Positions 8,956 to 16,698 of a stretch of 47,857 bases of DNA are shown here, one piece after another. The notes beneath the pieces are model-generated. The model searched no databases, was not told where the DNA came from, and was given only the letters and a program-made list of their open reading frames with translations. Source of the stretch: Actinoplanes siamensis (GTDB lineage: Bacteria; Actinomycetota; Actinomycetes; Mycobacteriales; Micromonosporaceae); contig NZ_BOMW01000071.1 in the NCBI RefSeq assembly GCF_016862395.1, positions 1-47,857 on the forward strand, in the 5' to 3' direction. The position numbers were made by a program, and so were the translations under genes. Positions within the stretch are counted from its first letter, which is position 1. Each line of letters starts with the position of its first letter.

Positions 8956-9540
8956 GATCTGAAAGCACGTCTCGATCGGGTAGCGGCGAAACTCGCTGCC
9001 GCTGCGAGGCGGCCGGGTGAGCCGGTGATGTTCGGGGCGTCAGCCCACCGTTTCGAGCTGGGCTCTCCGTTGACCGACGACGAGGTGACTGCATTCGAAC
9101 GTGAGCACGGAGTTTCACTGCCGGAGGACTACCGAGGGTTCATTACCACGATCGGGAACGGCGGCCCGGGCCGTTGGGGAGGCGCCGGCCCGTACTACGG
9201 CCTGCACCCGCTTCACGACTGGGCCACCAGCTTGTGGGGGATGCCCGAGCCGAACACGCTGGCTACACCTTTTCCGGCCGAGCCGGGACGCGTCTTCTCG
9301 GATTGGCCATCCGAGGTGGCACCGGGCGATGACGACGAGCCATATTGCGGAACACTCGCGCTCAGTGATCAGGGTTGTGGCTACCTGTCCATCCTCGTCG
9401 TCAGCGGAACAGCCCGTGGCCGCGTCACCGACAACAGCGATGTTCCGGCCGGGCCAGGCTTCACCAGCGACGCGGACTTCCTCAGCTGGTACGAGCGCTG
9501 GCTTGACGCCGTGTTGGCCGGTGCAACGCACTTCCGATGA
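8956..9540 (+). pseudogene. SMI1/KNR4 (SUKH) family protein, 5'-truncated
   Basis: SUKH-superfamily immunity-type protein. Homology starts in mid-gene at DLKARLDRVAAKLAAAARRP (8956), without a start codon, directly abutting the istA fragment, so its first few codons are lost. The core LTDDEVTAFEREHGVSLPEDYRGF then GNGGPGRWGGAGPYYGLHPL is the SUKH signature; the C-terminal part is complete to TGA 9540. Translation could restart at GTG 9025 or ATG 9028 (about 170 aa), which would keep most of the domain, so a functional protein is not excluded. Convergent to the zinc-ribbon gene of trio copy 2. Confidence 0.75.
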
Positions 9541-9580
9541 TCACCGCCGCCCCCGCATCGGCAATCGCGAATAGCACCGG

Positions 9581-11242
9581 CTACCGCTCCGGTCGGGTTT
9601 GTCTATCTGGTTCTGCGCTGACGCCTTCCTGCGGCCATTGACGGATACGGTCGTCAAGGTAGATCAACGGGGCCTGCGGGTCGAGGCCCATTGCGGCGGC
9701 GACGAGCTTCGGGTCGAGGGTGTTGACCAGGTCGACCAGGCGGGTGCTGCGGATCGCTCGAGGCGGGTGGCCGCACGGGTCGAGGACGTGGCTGAGGTAT
9801 GCCCTTGACGCCGGTGTCCGGCCCGCCTTGGTGCCTTTGGTGACGATGACATGCGGGTTCGCGGTGTTCAGACCGGTCCGATGATCGAGACACCGGACCA
9901 GCGCCGCCCAGGTGGCCGGGTCCAGCGGCACGGGGTGCGGTCGGTCGCCGAGGCGTGCGCTGCAACGGGTGTGATCGATGTTGTCGAGTGTCAGCAGGCG
10001 GGCTTCTTGGCTGGAGGCGGCATGCAGCAGGGCAAGCATGCCGACGAGAGCCTCGTGCGGGTGAACGTCGGCGTCACCGCTCGTCCAGCGCCGGAAGACC
10101 TGGCGCTGTTCGCCAAGGGTCAGAGTTCGGCCGCGGAAGGCGCTGTGCTGCTTGGCCTTCAGGGTCATGGTCGGGTCGATGAGGACCAGGCGGGAACGGC
10201 GCGCGAAGCGGAAGAACTGGCGCAGCACGGTCAGGCGGCGAGCCCGAGCTTTCGGCATGTCGGCCAGGAAGGCTTCGACGTCATGGACGTCGGCGATCGA
10301 CCAGTCGTTCTTGCCGCGCTGGCCAGTGAGGAACACCGCGAGGTCGCGGACGACAGCCAGGGCCAGCTCAATGGTGTTGTCGCTGCGAGGCCGGGTTCCC
10401 GCTCTCAACGCGCGTTGCCGGGCCCGCATCTGGTAATCGGCGAAGCCGCCGACACCAGCCCGCAATGCCTCTGGTGTCTGGTCGATGCGGCGTTGCCGGC
10501 GACCGGCAGCGAGCCGTTCGGCCTGGTCGGTAGGCAAAGCCAGGCGACCAGCCGTGAAGAAATCCTCAAGAGCACGGGCCAACGGCCCCATCGAGCGGCC
10601 CGGGCGGCGAGAGCGTTCCAGCAGCGCCTGCGGGTGGCGAGGCTGACCGTCCAGCAGCAGACGGCTGAGCTCGGACACCAGGCTGGTGGCCCGGCTGGCG
10701 TTGAACCGGGTCGATACATGGACGGCGAAATCGAGCAACCAGTCCGGCGGGTCGGGCAGGCTGGCGATCAGGTTCTCCGCGCGGGTCAACGTCCGGTCCG
10801 GCTGCCGCTGATAGCACGGCGAGCAGAGCCCGAGGGCCGCATGCCGTCTGACCTGGCCGCACTCGCGGCAGACCCGCGGCGGCTGCTTCGGTGGCCCCGG
10901 CCGCGAACAACTTCCGCACCAACCGGTGGCCTCGCGCAGCAGTCCGGGCCGGCCGCAGCGCGGGCACGGTTGTTTCGCGGCCTTGGCAGCTGCGGACCGC
11001 ACGCACCGTTTGCACAGCCTCGAGCTGGCCGAACGCACCGGCGCGGCGCAGGCCGAACAGCGGCGCGAACACAGGACGCACCGCCCGGTGTCGACCTGCA
11101 GCACGCGCTGCCGGCCGCAACCCGGACACGTCGCCTTCGCCGCTGCCTCGCGCTGCTGCCGCACGCATCGGCAGCAGTGTTCCCGGCCGATGATGCCGAC
11201 CGGCGCGCCGCATCCGGCGCAGTCACGTTGCCGCTTACCCAC
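9581..11242 (-). CDS. Zinc-ribbon tyrosine-recombinase-like protein of trio copy 2
   Basis: 553 aa from GTG 11242 (GKRQRDCAGC matches RGKR...CEQC of copy 1); the open frame extends upstream but only antisense to other module genes. The N-terminus has ten CxxC knuckles in ~170 residues (CAGC, CCRC, CPGC, CVLC, CSAC, CKRC, CPRC, CGSC, CREC, CSPC), i.e. about five zinc ribbons against two in copy 1. Then a core-binding-like domain and a recombinase-fold C-terminal domain whose catalytic positions are eroded: AASSQEARLL where GxRxxEL is expected, RSTR for HxxR, and no LGH. I infer a DNA-binding/accessory role beside the active recombinase at 11586-12644. Confidence 0.75.
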   Translation of the reverse strand: MGKRQRDCAGCGAPVGIIGREHCCRCVRQQREAAAKATCPGCGRQRVLQVDTGRCVLCSRRCSACAAPVRSASSRLCKRCVRSAAAKAAKQPCPRCGRPGLLREATGWCGSCSRPGPPKQPPRVCRECGQVRRHAALGLCSPCYQRQPDRTLTRAENLIASLPDPPDWLLDFAVHVSTRFNASRATSLVSELSRLLLDGQPRHPQALLERSRRPGRSMGPLARALEDFFTAGRLALPTDQAERLAAGRRQRRIDQTPEALRAGVGGFADYQMRARQRALRAGTRPRSDNTIELALAVVRDLAVFLTGQRGKNDWSIADVHDVEAFLADMPKARARRLTVLRQFFRFARRSRLVLIDPTMTLKAKQHSAFRGRTLTLGEQRQVFRRWTSGDADVHPHEALVGMLALLHAASSQEARLLTLDNIDHTRCSARLGDRPHPVPLDPATWAALVRCLDHRTGLNTANPHVIVTKGTKAGRTPASRAYLSHVLDPCGHPPRAIRSTRLVDLVNTLDPKLVAAAMGLDPQAPLIYLDDRIRQWPQEGVSAEPDRQTRPER

Positions 11243-11271
11243 GACGCGCCTCTCCGCGACCCGATCTTCGA

Positions 11272-11589
11272 CTACACCGGCGGCATCGAGCGACGTCCGT
11301 CGCCAACAGCCTTCGGCGCTTCGGCTGCAGCCGGGCGGCTGGTCGGGGCGGGCTGCTCGACTGGGGTGGTGTCGACCTCGATCAGATCGTTGGGGGTGCA
11401 CTGCAGCGCCGTGCACAACGCGATCAGCGTCGACATCTTGATCTGCGAGGGCTCCTTGGTCAGCAGCGCCGACACCGACGCCGCGGACAACTCCAGACCG
11501 GCGCGTTCGGCCAGCAGCCGGCGCAACTCGCTGCCCGACCACACCTCGCGCTGGGCCGCGGCCATCCGCAGCCGCCACCGGATCTTCAC
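11272..11589 (-). CDS. Small HTH (Cro/C1-like) protein of trio module, copy 2
   Basis: 105 aa, ATG 11589 overlapping the recombinase stop (ATGA). Helix-turn-helix over residues ~15-70 (GSELRRLLAERAGLELSAASVSALLTKEP...LQCTPNDLI), then a Pro/Ala-rich tail. Same position and design as the 1179-1499 protein, but clearly diverged, so the two modules are old relatives rather than a recent duplication. Presumed regulator or directionality factor of the module. Confidence 0.75.
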   Translation of the reverse strand: MKIRWRLRMAAAQREVWSGSELRRLLAERAGLELSAASVSALLTKEPSQIKMSTLIALCTALQCTPNDLIEVDTTPVEQPAPTSRPAAAEAPKAVGDGRRSMPPV

Positions 11590-12644
11590 GGCGCCGGCTC
11601 CTCTCCGGCCAGGTCAGCAAGGGTGGTCGACACCGCTCGCCGATAGGCGTCCTCGATAAACGTGGTGGACGGCCGGACATACCGCATCGTCGAACTGACC
11701 GTCCAGTGCCCAAGTAGCTGCTGGATCGCGACCAGGTCCACGCCGCGCTCATAGTTGTGGGTCGCGCAGGCCCGGCGCAGGGCATGCGGACTGAACCATT
11801 CCTCGGGCGGGCGGCCTTCCAGCTGCATCAGCCGGCGCAGGCGGTTACGGATCGTTCCGCGATGCAACCGGCCGCCCGACTCGTCGGCGAACAGCACCGG
11901 CGAGTCCGGGAACCGGTCGCGCACATCGTCGAGGAACCAGCGCAGCACCAGGTCAAGACTGTCGAGCATCGGCACCCACCGCGGCCGCGGCCCGGACGTG
12001 TTGGCGGCTTTGCCGAAGCGGACGTGCAGTTTCCCGAACGGGCCGCGCTTAAAATGCACGTCCGGCACGTCCAGCATCGACGCCTCCTCCGAGCGCAGCC
12101 CAGCGTGATACAGCGTCCGGAACATCGCATAGTCCCGCGCCGCCGGGGCGTACTTGCGGGCCGTGGCGATCCGATCCTTGAGGAACTCGAAGAACTCCGC
12201 CACCCGCTCCGGCGTCGGCGGCGCCAGCGTCTGCGGCGAGTCGTCACCGACATGCCGCGCCGCGTTGAACTCGTCCACCGGGCAGACCAGCCGGACCCCG
12301 AACGTCGCCTCGATCTCGCCAGCCTTGCGGACCTGCAGGAACCGGTGGAACGCCTTGAAGGTCTGCACATACTCGCGCCGCGTCGACGCCTTGCGTCCAG
12401 CGACGGCAAGGCCGCCGATCACCCGGTCGATGTCCTCGGGCGTGACCTCCCACGCCGGACGACCCAGCGCGCTCAGCGTCCGCTCGAGCAGACCGATGTC
12501 GTTCTCGATCGTCACCGGACTGAACCCGCGAGCTCGCCACGACGCGACGAAATCCTCCGCGCACGCAGCCTGAAACTTCCACGGATCCGTCGGCGCCGTC
12601 GCGGGCACCACGCCACCGGTGATGACCCGGAGACCCGAGACCAC
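11586..12644 (-). CDS. Tyrosine recombinase/integrase of trio copy 2
   Basis: 352 aa. SAM-like core-binding domain (residues ~22-135: ACAEDFVASWRARGFSPVTIENDIGLLERTL) and full catalytic domain: R184 (AGLRSEEA), K212, H287-x-x-R290 (PHALRRACATH), H313 (LLGHW) and Y322 (STMRYV). All residues needed for strand exchange are present. Start at 12644 is the ORF's first codon; a later start within the first ~15 codons cannot be excluded. First gene of the module, transcribed away from the istB remnant. Dyads at 12660-12680 and 12727-12759 lie in its promoter region. Confidence 0.85.
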   Translation of the reverse strand: MVSGLRVITGGVVPATAPTDPWKFQAACAEDFVASWRARGFSPVTIENDIGLLERTLSALGRPAWEVTPEDIDRVIGGLAVAGRKASTRREYVQTFKAFHRFLQVRKAGEIEATFGVRLVCPVDEFNAARHVGDDSPQTLAPPTPERVAEFFEFLKDRIATARKYAPAARDYAMFRTLYHAGLRSEEASMLDVPDVHFKRGPFGKLHVRFGKAANTSGPRPRWVPMLDSLDLVLRWFLDDVRDRFPDSPVLFADESGGRLHRGTIRNRLRRLMQLEGRPPEEWFSPHALRRACATHNYERGVDLVAIQQLLGHWTVSSTMRYVRPSTTFIEDAYRRAVSTTLADLAGEEPAP

Positions 12645-12659
12645 CCGGACACCTTCTTC

Positions 12660-12680
12660 CCGCCTAACCGAGTAAGGCGG
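12660..12680. promoter_or_regulatory. Imperfect palindrome in promoter region of trio copy 2
   Basis: CCGCCTAAC ... GTAAGGCGG: nearly symmetrical 21-bp dyad just upstream of the recombinase start, followed by another GCCTAAC. Candidate operator for the module's HTH protein. Confidence 0.4.
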
Positions 12681-12726
12681 TGCCTAACATATCGATCGAC
12701 AACCTCACAGATCAAGAGATGAAGCG

Positions 12727-12759
12727 AGATCGGTTCTGGCCAGGCACAAGGACCGATCT
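12727..12759. repeat. 8-bp inverted repeat AGATCGGT...ACCGATCT
   Basis: Perfect arms at 12727-12734 and 12752-12759 separated by 17 bp, ending 27 bp before istB homology begins. The geometry (two arms around a short centre) would suit a tyrosine-recombinase core site at the element end. It could also be an operator. Confidence 0.4.
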
Positions 12760-12785
12760 GGGAATCACGAACATGAGCCAGCCCC

Positions 12786-12941
12786 AGATGGCTGGACCAG
12801 ACGTTCACCGACCCGCGGCTCTGCGCCGCGATCGTCGACCGGCTCACCTTCGGCGGCAACATCATCGAGAACGGGACCGACTCCTACCGGCTCGCCCAGA
12901 CCCGCGCACGCACCGACCAGTCCGCCCACGCACGAGTCTGA
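12786..12941 (+). pseudogene. istB: IS21 istB ATPase fragment (C-terminus)
   Basis: Frame reading RWLDQTFTDPRLCAAIVDRL then TFGGNIIENGTDSYRLAQTRA, ending at TGA 12941, is the conserved C-terminal end of IstB, the AAA+ helper of IS21. The rest of istB (Walker motifs) is missing. Same orientation as the istA pieces, consistent with one IS21 copy broken by trio copy 2. Confidence 0.8.
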
Positions 12942-12978
12942 GCCCCCCTGCACCACTCAATGTCGCCGGCGAGGTGTC

Positions 12979-13227
12979 ATGGATTCAGGCGAACCCCAGG
13001 AAGATCTGCTGCCGACGATCCTCGGAATCTGCGAGGAGTTCTTTGCCAGCACCAGCCCAGCCATCCGCCACGAGCTCGACACCCTCATGCGCGCCCGCGA
13101 CATCACCGGCGGCCCCGGCTGGCTGATCGACATGCTCGCGCTCACGCGCAGCCGCATGGAACGCACAGCTGGCCGCAGCCAACCTCCGGCAGCCGACGAA
13201 AGCGCGGTCACAACTCGCGGAGATTGA
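12979..13227 (+). CDS. Small hypothetical protein after istB remnant
   Basis: 82 aa, ATG 12979 with GAGG 6 bp upstream. Helical and soluble (PTILGICEEFFASTSPAIRHELDTLM...WLIDMLALTRSRMER). No family recognised. Its last codons contain one copy of a 13-bp direct repeat (13207-13219), so it may be a passenger of the old IS21 element whose right end is nearby. Codon usage looks like a real gene. Confidence 0.5.
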   Translation: MDSGEPQEDLLPTILGICEEFFASTSPAIRHELDTLMRARDITGGPGWLIDMLALTRSRMERTAGRSQPPAADESAVTTRGD

Positions 13228-13287
13228 TCATCAGGTGAACCGATCAATGGAAGCAAAACTCATGAGCCGCTGGTGTCACAACTCGCG
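13207..13287. repeat. 13-bp direct repeat GTCACAACTCGCG, two copies
   Basis: Exact copies at 13207-13219 and 13275-13287 (68-bp period). IS21-family ends usually contain repeated transposase-binding motifs, so this may mark the right end of the broken IS21. No left counterpart was found in the window. Confidence 0.45.
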
Positions 13288-13536
13288 AGCAGAGCCACCG
13301 ACGGGATCGACAAGCCCTGACGCTCGGCGTCCGCAGTCGCCGAGGCCGCGGGTCGTCTTCGTCGCGGGTCCGGGCAGCGAAGCCTTCATCGCAAATACAT
13401 GTCCCGGCGACGCCGCAAGCACCCGAATCCCGAGATGATCGAACACCTCGCGCTTGCCACCGTCGTGCCGGGTGGAGACGTACGTGCTCGCCTGCTCGTT
13501 GAGCCACCACGGCGGCAACCCCAACCCGACGGCGCC
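13276..13536 (-). pseudogene. Remnant resembling a DUF6036-type nucleotidyltransferase
   Basis: The frame reading GLPPWWLNEQASTYVSTRH then VFDHLGIRVLAASPGHVFAM resembles the C-terminal part of small nucleotidyltransferase-fold (DUF6036/AbiEii-like) proteins. It then shifts: the expected 'AARTRDEDD' continues in another frame near 13370. No start or N-terminus is present. Its frame runs on from the MFS gene side but is unrelated to it. Identification by eye. Confidence 0.5.
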
Positions 13537-13541
13537 CGGCC

Positions 13542-14795
13542 TCACGCCGCCGCGGTGGGCCGCGAGCAGGCGCCGAGGGCGGTGGCGGCGACGGCGCAGC
13601 AGGCGGCGATCGCGGCCAGGACCGGCGTGTAGGAGCCGGTGGCGGTGTGCAGGGCCGCGGCGACCAGCGGGGCGCCGGCTTTGGCCAGGGCCATCGGCGC
13701 AACCAGGACGCTGGCGAGGGTGGCGTAGCGGCGGGTGTCGTAGCGCTCGGCGAGGATGACGGGTTTGGCGATGGTGGCCACGCCGAACCCGAGGCCGAAC
13801 CCGACCACCGCCACGATGGCGCCGCTGGTGCTGGCGCCGACGGCCGGCAGCAGCAGGGCCGCAGCGGCCTGGATCGCGAAGACGCCGGCGGTGATGGTCG
13901 TGATCCGGTAGCGGCGTTGCAGGCCCGTGGTGACCAGCCGCCCGGCCACGGACAGGACGCCGAGCAGGCCGGCGATGGTGGCGGCGAAGGAGGGCGGGTG
14001 GCCCCACGTGGTGAGGGCGGCGATCAGCAGCACGGTGTAGGCGCTGATCGCCATGGTGTGGGCGGTGAACCCGGCGGTCAGCAGCCAGAATCCGCGATCG
14101 GCCAGCGCGGCCCGGACGGCTCGGGTGCCGGCGTCGCGGTGCCGGGTGGCCGGGTGCGGGCCTGCTGGTGGTGGGTGCCGGACGGTGGTGGCGTGCAGGG
14201 GCGCGGTGACGGCGTGGATGCCGGCGAGGATCAGCAGGGCGGTGCGCCAGCCGTGCTGGTCGGTGAGCCACCCGGTCAGGGGCAGGAAGATGGTGCTGGC
14301 GAATCCGGCGACCACGGTCAGCGCGAGCAGCGCTGCCGAGCGGCGTTGCGGCTGGTGCCAGGCGATGATCACGGCGAAGGCGGCCTCGTAGAGGCTGGCG
14401 GCCGAGGCGGCGCCGACGCCGATCTGCACCGCGTACAGCTGCCACAGCCGGCCTACGTGTGACCACGCCACCAGCAGCACGGTGCCGAGCAGAGAGCCGC
14501 AGGTCATCAGCGTGCGGCCGCCGTGGCGGTCCAGCCAGCGGCCGATCGGCACGGCCAGTACCGCGGAGGTGAGCACGGAGGCGGTGAACGCGCCGGTCAC
14601 GGCGGTGGTGGAGGTGTGCAGGTCGGCGGCGATCGGGACGAGGAAGACGGCGAACGCGTAGTAGAGGGTGCCGTAGCCGATGGTCTGGGTGATCGCCAGC
14701 GCGGCGACCAAGGTCCGGTTGCGGGGCGGGGATGACCGCCGGTGCCCGCCGACACGCTGGTCGGCGGGCACCGCGGAGGAGGACGTTGAACTCAC
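13542..14795 (-). CDS. MFS transporter, likely arsenical/metabolite efflux
   Basis: 417 aa from GTG 14795, which overlaps the flavoprotein stop as GTGA. Twelve hydrophobic segments are suggested (TLVAALAITQTIGYGTLYYA, TSAVLAVPIGRWLDRHGG with the MFS loop motif, etc.). MFS permeases of this type encoded beside ArsR and a flavoprotein commonly export modified arsenicals. Substrate here is inferred from context only. Translationally coupled to the flavoprotein, so the two probably form one operon driven from the divergent 16562-16698 promoter region. Confidence 0.8.
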   Translation of the reverse strand: MSSTSSSAVPADQRVGGHRRSSPPRNRTLVAALAITQTIGYGTLYYAFAVFLVPIAADLHTSTTAVTGAFTASVLTSAVLAVPIGRWLDRHGGRTLMTCGSLLGTVLLVAWSHVGRLWQLYAVQIGVGAASAASLYEAAFAVIIAWHQPQRRSAALLALTVVAGFASTIFLPLTGWLTDQHGWRTALLILAGIHAVTAPLHATTVRHPPPAGPHPATRHRDAGTRAVRAALADRGFWLLTAGFTAHTMAISAYTVLLIAALTTWGHPPSFAATIAGLLGVLSVAGRLVTTGLQRRYRITTITAGVFAIQAAAALLLPAVGASTSGAIVAVVGFGLGFGVATIAKPVILAERYDTRRYATLASVLVAPMALAKAGAPLVAAALHTATGSYTPVLAAIAACCAVAATALGACSRPTAAA

Positions 14796-16561
14796 GCGCA
14801 GCAGCCGCCACCGGACGAGGTGGTGAGGCTGATCAGACCGGTGACGCTGGGCAGCGCGCCGGGCTGCTCGGCGAGGGCGGCGATCTGCAGGGCAGTCTCG
14901 TGATCCAGGCCGATCCGGTCGGCGGCGGCGCGCACGGCGTCGCTGGTGCTCGCCGCGGTCGGCAGCAGCGCCATGGTCGCGGTGGCCAGGGCGATCGGCA
15001 CGTCCGGGGTCAGGCCGAACCGGGCCGCGACCTCGCGGGCGGCGCTTTCGAGGACCAGGTTGACGCTGCACACCCCGGTCTCCGGCAGGTCCAGCTGAAC
15101 GTCGTCGGCGGCGGCGAAGTCACCGGCGAGGGCGGCGGCGATGGAGCGGACCTGCTCGTAGCCGGTGGCCATCAGGAACGTCGGTGCGCGGCCGTAGGAC
15201 TTCATGCCGACGGCGTAGTAGTTGGGCTCGGGCTGCCCGAGCTCGCGGTGGCCGTGCGGGGCGACGGTGCCGCAGGAGTGCTGGTTCGGGTCGATCAGGT
15301 CGGCCAGGGTGCGGGTGCAGCCGAGGATCGGGTCCAGGTCCAGGCGCAGCTCGCTCGCGATGCTGTGGTCGGGCCGGAACCCGGTGACGGACACGACCCG
15401 GTCGGCGCTCAGGGTGCGTCCGTCGGCGGCGACCAGGGTGATGCCGGCGGCATCATGGCGCACGGTGTGCACGCCGAACCCGGTGACCAGGGTGAGCTTG
15501 CCGGTGTCGACCAGTGAGTGCAGGCCGGAGCCGAGCGCGCCGCGGGCCGGGAGCTCGTCGGCGTCCTCGCCGCCGAACGCCCGCTGCGCGGAGCCGCCGC
15601 GCACGGCCCAGGTGATCCGGGTGCCGGGCTCGGTCTCGGCCAGCCGGGCCAGGTCGAGCAGGGTGTTGGCGGCCGAGTGCCCGGCGCCGACCACGATGGT
15701 GTGCTTACCGGCATGCTGCTGCCGGGCGGTGCCGAGCACGTCGGGCAGGGCGTGATCGATCAGCTCGGCGGCCTCGGGCTCGCCGTGGGCGGGCAGCCCG
15801 TCGACGCCGAGCGGGTTGGGGGTGCGCCAGGTGCCGGACGCGTCGATGATCGCGCTGGCGGTGATCTCGGTGCCGTCGGCGAGCCGCACGACGAAGGGCA
15901 AGTCGGCGCGGCCGGCGGTGCGCACGCGGTCGGCACCGGGACGGCTGATCGCGGTGACCCGGGCGCCGAGGCGCAGGTGCGGTGCGATGGCCGGCAGTTT
16001 GGCGAGGGGCTGCAGGTAGGCCTCGACCAGCTCGGCGCCGGTGGGCAGGTCCTCGTCGTCCGGGGCGGCCCAGCCTGCGGCGTCGAGCAGGCGGCGGGCA
16101 GCCGGGTCGATGTCGTAGCGCCACGGGCTGAATAGTCCGACGTGGGCCCACTGCCGCACCGACGCGCCGACCTGGTCACCGGCCTCCAGCACCAGGAACG
16201 CGACGCCCCGCTCGTGCAGGTGCCCGGCGGCGGCTAGGCCGACCGGTCCCGCGCCGATCACCACCACCGGCAGCTCCCCCAGCTGCCCCGTGGTCGTACC
16301 GGCCGACCGCGCGGCCGGGGTGGGGAGCAGATCCACCGCACTGACTGTGGCGGCCGGGCCGCAGCAGCCAGCCGCGGGCTCGGCCTGCGCCGTCGGGGCG
16401 GCTTGAGCGGCCGGGCCGCAGCAGCCGGCGCAGCCGGCGACCGCCTCGGCTTCGGCGTCCGGGGCGCAGCCGGCGTCAGCGGCCGCGGCCTGCTCGGCGG
16501 TGCCGCAGCACGGGTCCTGCCCGGAGGCGGTCGGGGCGGTGCCGGAAGCGTCGCTACTCAT
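14792..16561 (-). CDS. Cys-rich FAD/NAD(P)-dependent oxidoreductase (ArsO-like)
   Basis: 590 aa, ATG 16561 with a GAGGAG site 11 bp upstream; an upstream in-frame extension overlaps the promoter and is rejected. Residues 1-80 are Ala-rich with vicinal cysteines (C18C19, C32, C44, C47C48, C66C67) in repeated 'CCGxA' units, and the protein ends GGGCCA. Then an FAD-binding Rossmann motif (VVVIGAGPVGLAAAG, ~100-115), a second dinucleotide motif (TIVVGAGHSAANTL), and an extra C-terminal helical domain. Flavin monooxygenases beside arsR modify arsenicals. The CC pairs look suited to binding As(III) or thiophilic metal, but that is inference. Divergent from arsR. Confidence 0.75.
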   Translation of the reverse strand: MSSDASGTAPTASGQDPCCGTAEQAAAADAGCAPDAEAEAVAGCAGCCGPAAQAAPTAQAEPAAGCCGPAATVSAVDLLPTPAARSAGTTTGQLGELPVVVIGAGPVGLAAAGHLHERGVAFLVLEAGDQVGASVRQWAHVGLFSPWRYDIDPAARRLLDAAGWAAPDDEDLPTGAELVEAYLQPLAKLPAIAPHLRLGARVTAISRPGADRVRTAGRADLPFVVRLADGTEITASAIIDASGTWRTPNPLGVDGLPAHGEPEAAELIDHALPDVLGTARQQHAGKHTIVVGAGHSAANTLLDLARLAETEPGTRITWAVRGGSAQRAFGGEDADELPARGALGSGLHSLVDTGKLTLVTGFGVHTVRHDAAGITLVAADGRTLSADRVVSVTGFRPDHSIASELRLDLDPILGCTRTLADLIDPNQHSCGTVAPHGHRELGQPEPNYYAVGMKSYGRAPTFLMATGYEQVRSIAAALAGDFAAADDVQLDLPETGVCSVNLVLESAAREVAARFGLTPDVPIALATATMALLPTAASTSDAVRAAADRIGLDHETALQIAALAEQPGALPSVTGLISLTTSSGGGCCA

Positions 16562-16623
16562 CGCAGGTACTCCTCGTTGAGGTGAAGGCCGGGCTAGGGG
16601 GTTCGTCGAACCCCCACACGCTG

Positions 16624-16679
16624 ATTCGAGAAACGTCGAATCCGATGGCTGTCGAAGCCAAGGTTGCATGCGGCTTCGA
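16624..16679. promoter_or_regulatory. ArsR-type operator candidates in divergent promoter
   Basis: Two dyads in the 137-bp gap between the flavoprotein and arsR: ATTCGA-GAAACG-TCGAAT (16624-16641) and TCGAAGCC (16652-16659) paired with GGCTTCGA (16672-16679). The TCGAA half-site recurs across the region. This suits autoregulation by the ArsR protein and control of both transcription units. Confidence 0.6.
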
Positions 16680-16698
16680 TATCTGTCAACCTCGACGC

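Larger units (their letters stand above)
8956..12785. mobile_element. Recombinase-HTH-zinc-ribbon trio module, copy 2, with SUKH cargo
   Basis: Bounded on the left by istA sequence ending at 8955 and on the right by istB sequence beginning near 12786, so this ~3.8-kb block sits within a former IS21 element. Transcribed right to left: recombinase (12644-11586), HTH (11589-11272), zinc-ribbon protein (11242-9581), with a convergent SUKH gene at the far end. The sequence CGATCTG occurs near both junctions (8954-8960 and 12754-12760), a possible short core. All three module genes are intact. Confidence 0.55.

Noticed and set aside
9851..11659. Long + strand frame opposite the trio copy 2 genes
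   Set aside because: High-GC antisense shadow; Arg/Ala/Gly-rich, no recognisable domain, while the minus strand encodes clear zinc ribbons and recombinase segments.
15518..16135. Gly/Val-rich + strand frame of 205 codons
   Set aside because: Shadow of the Cys-rich flavoprotein.
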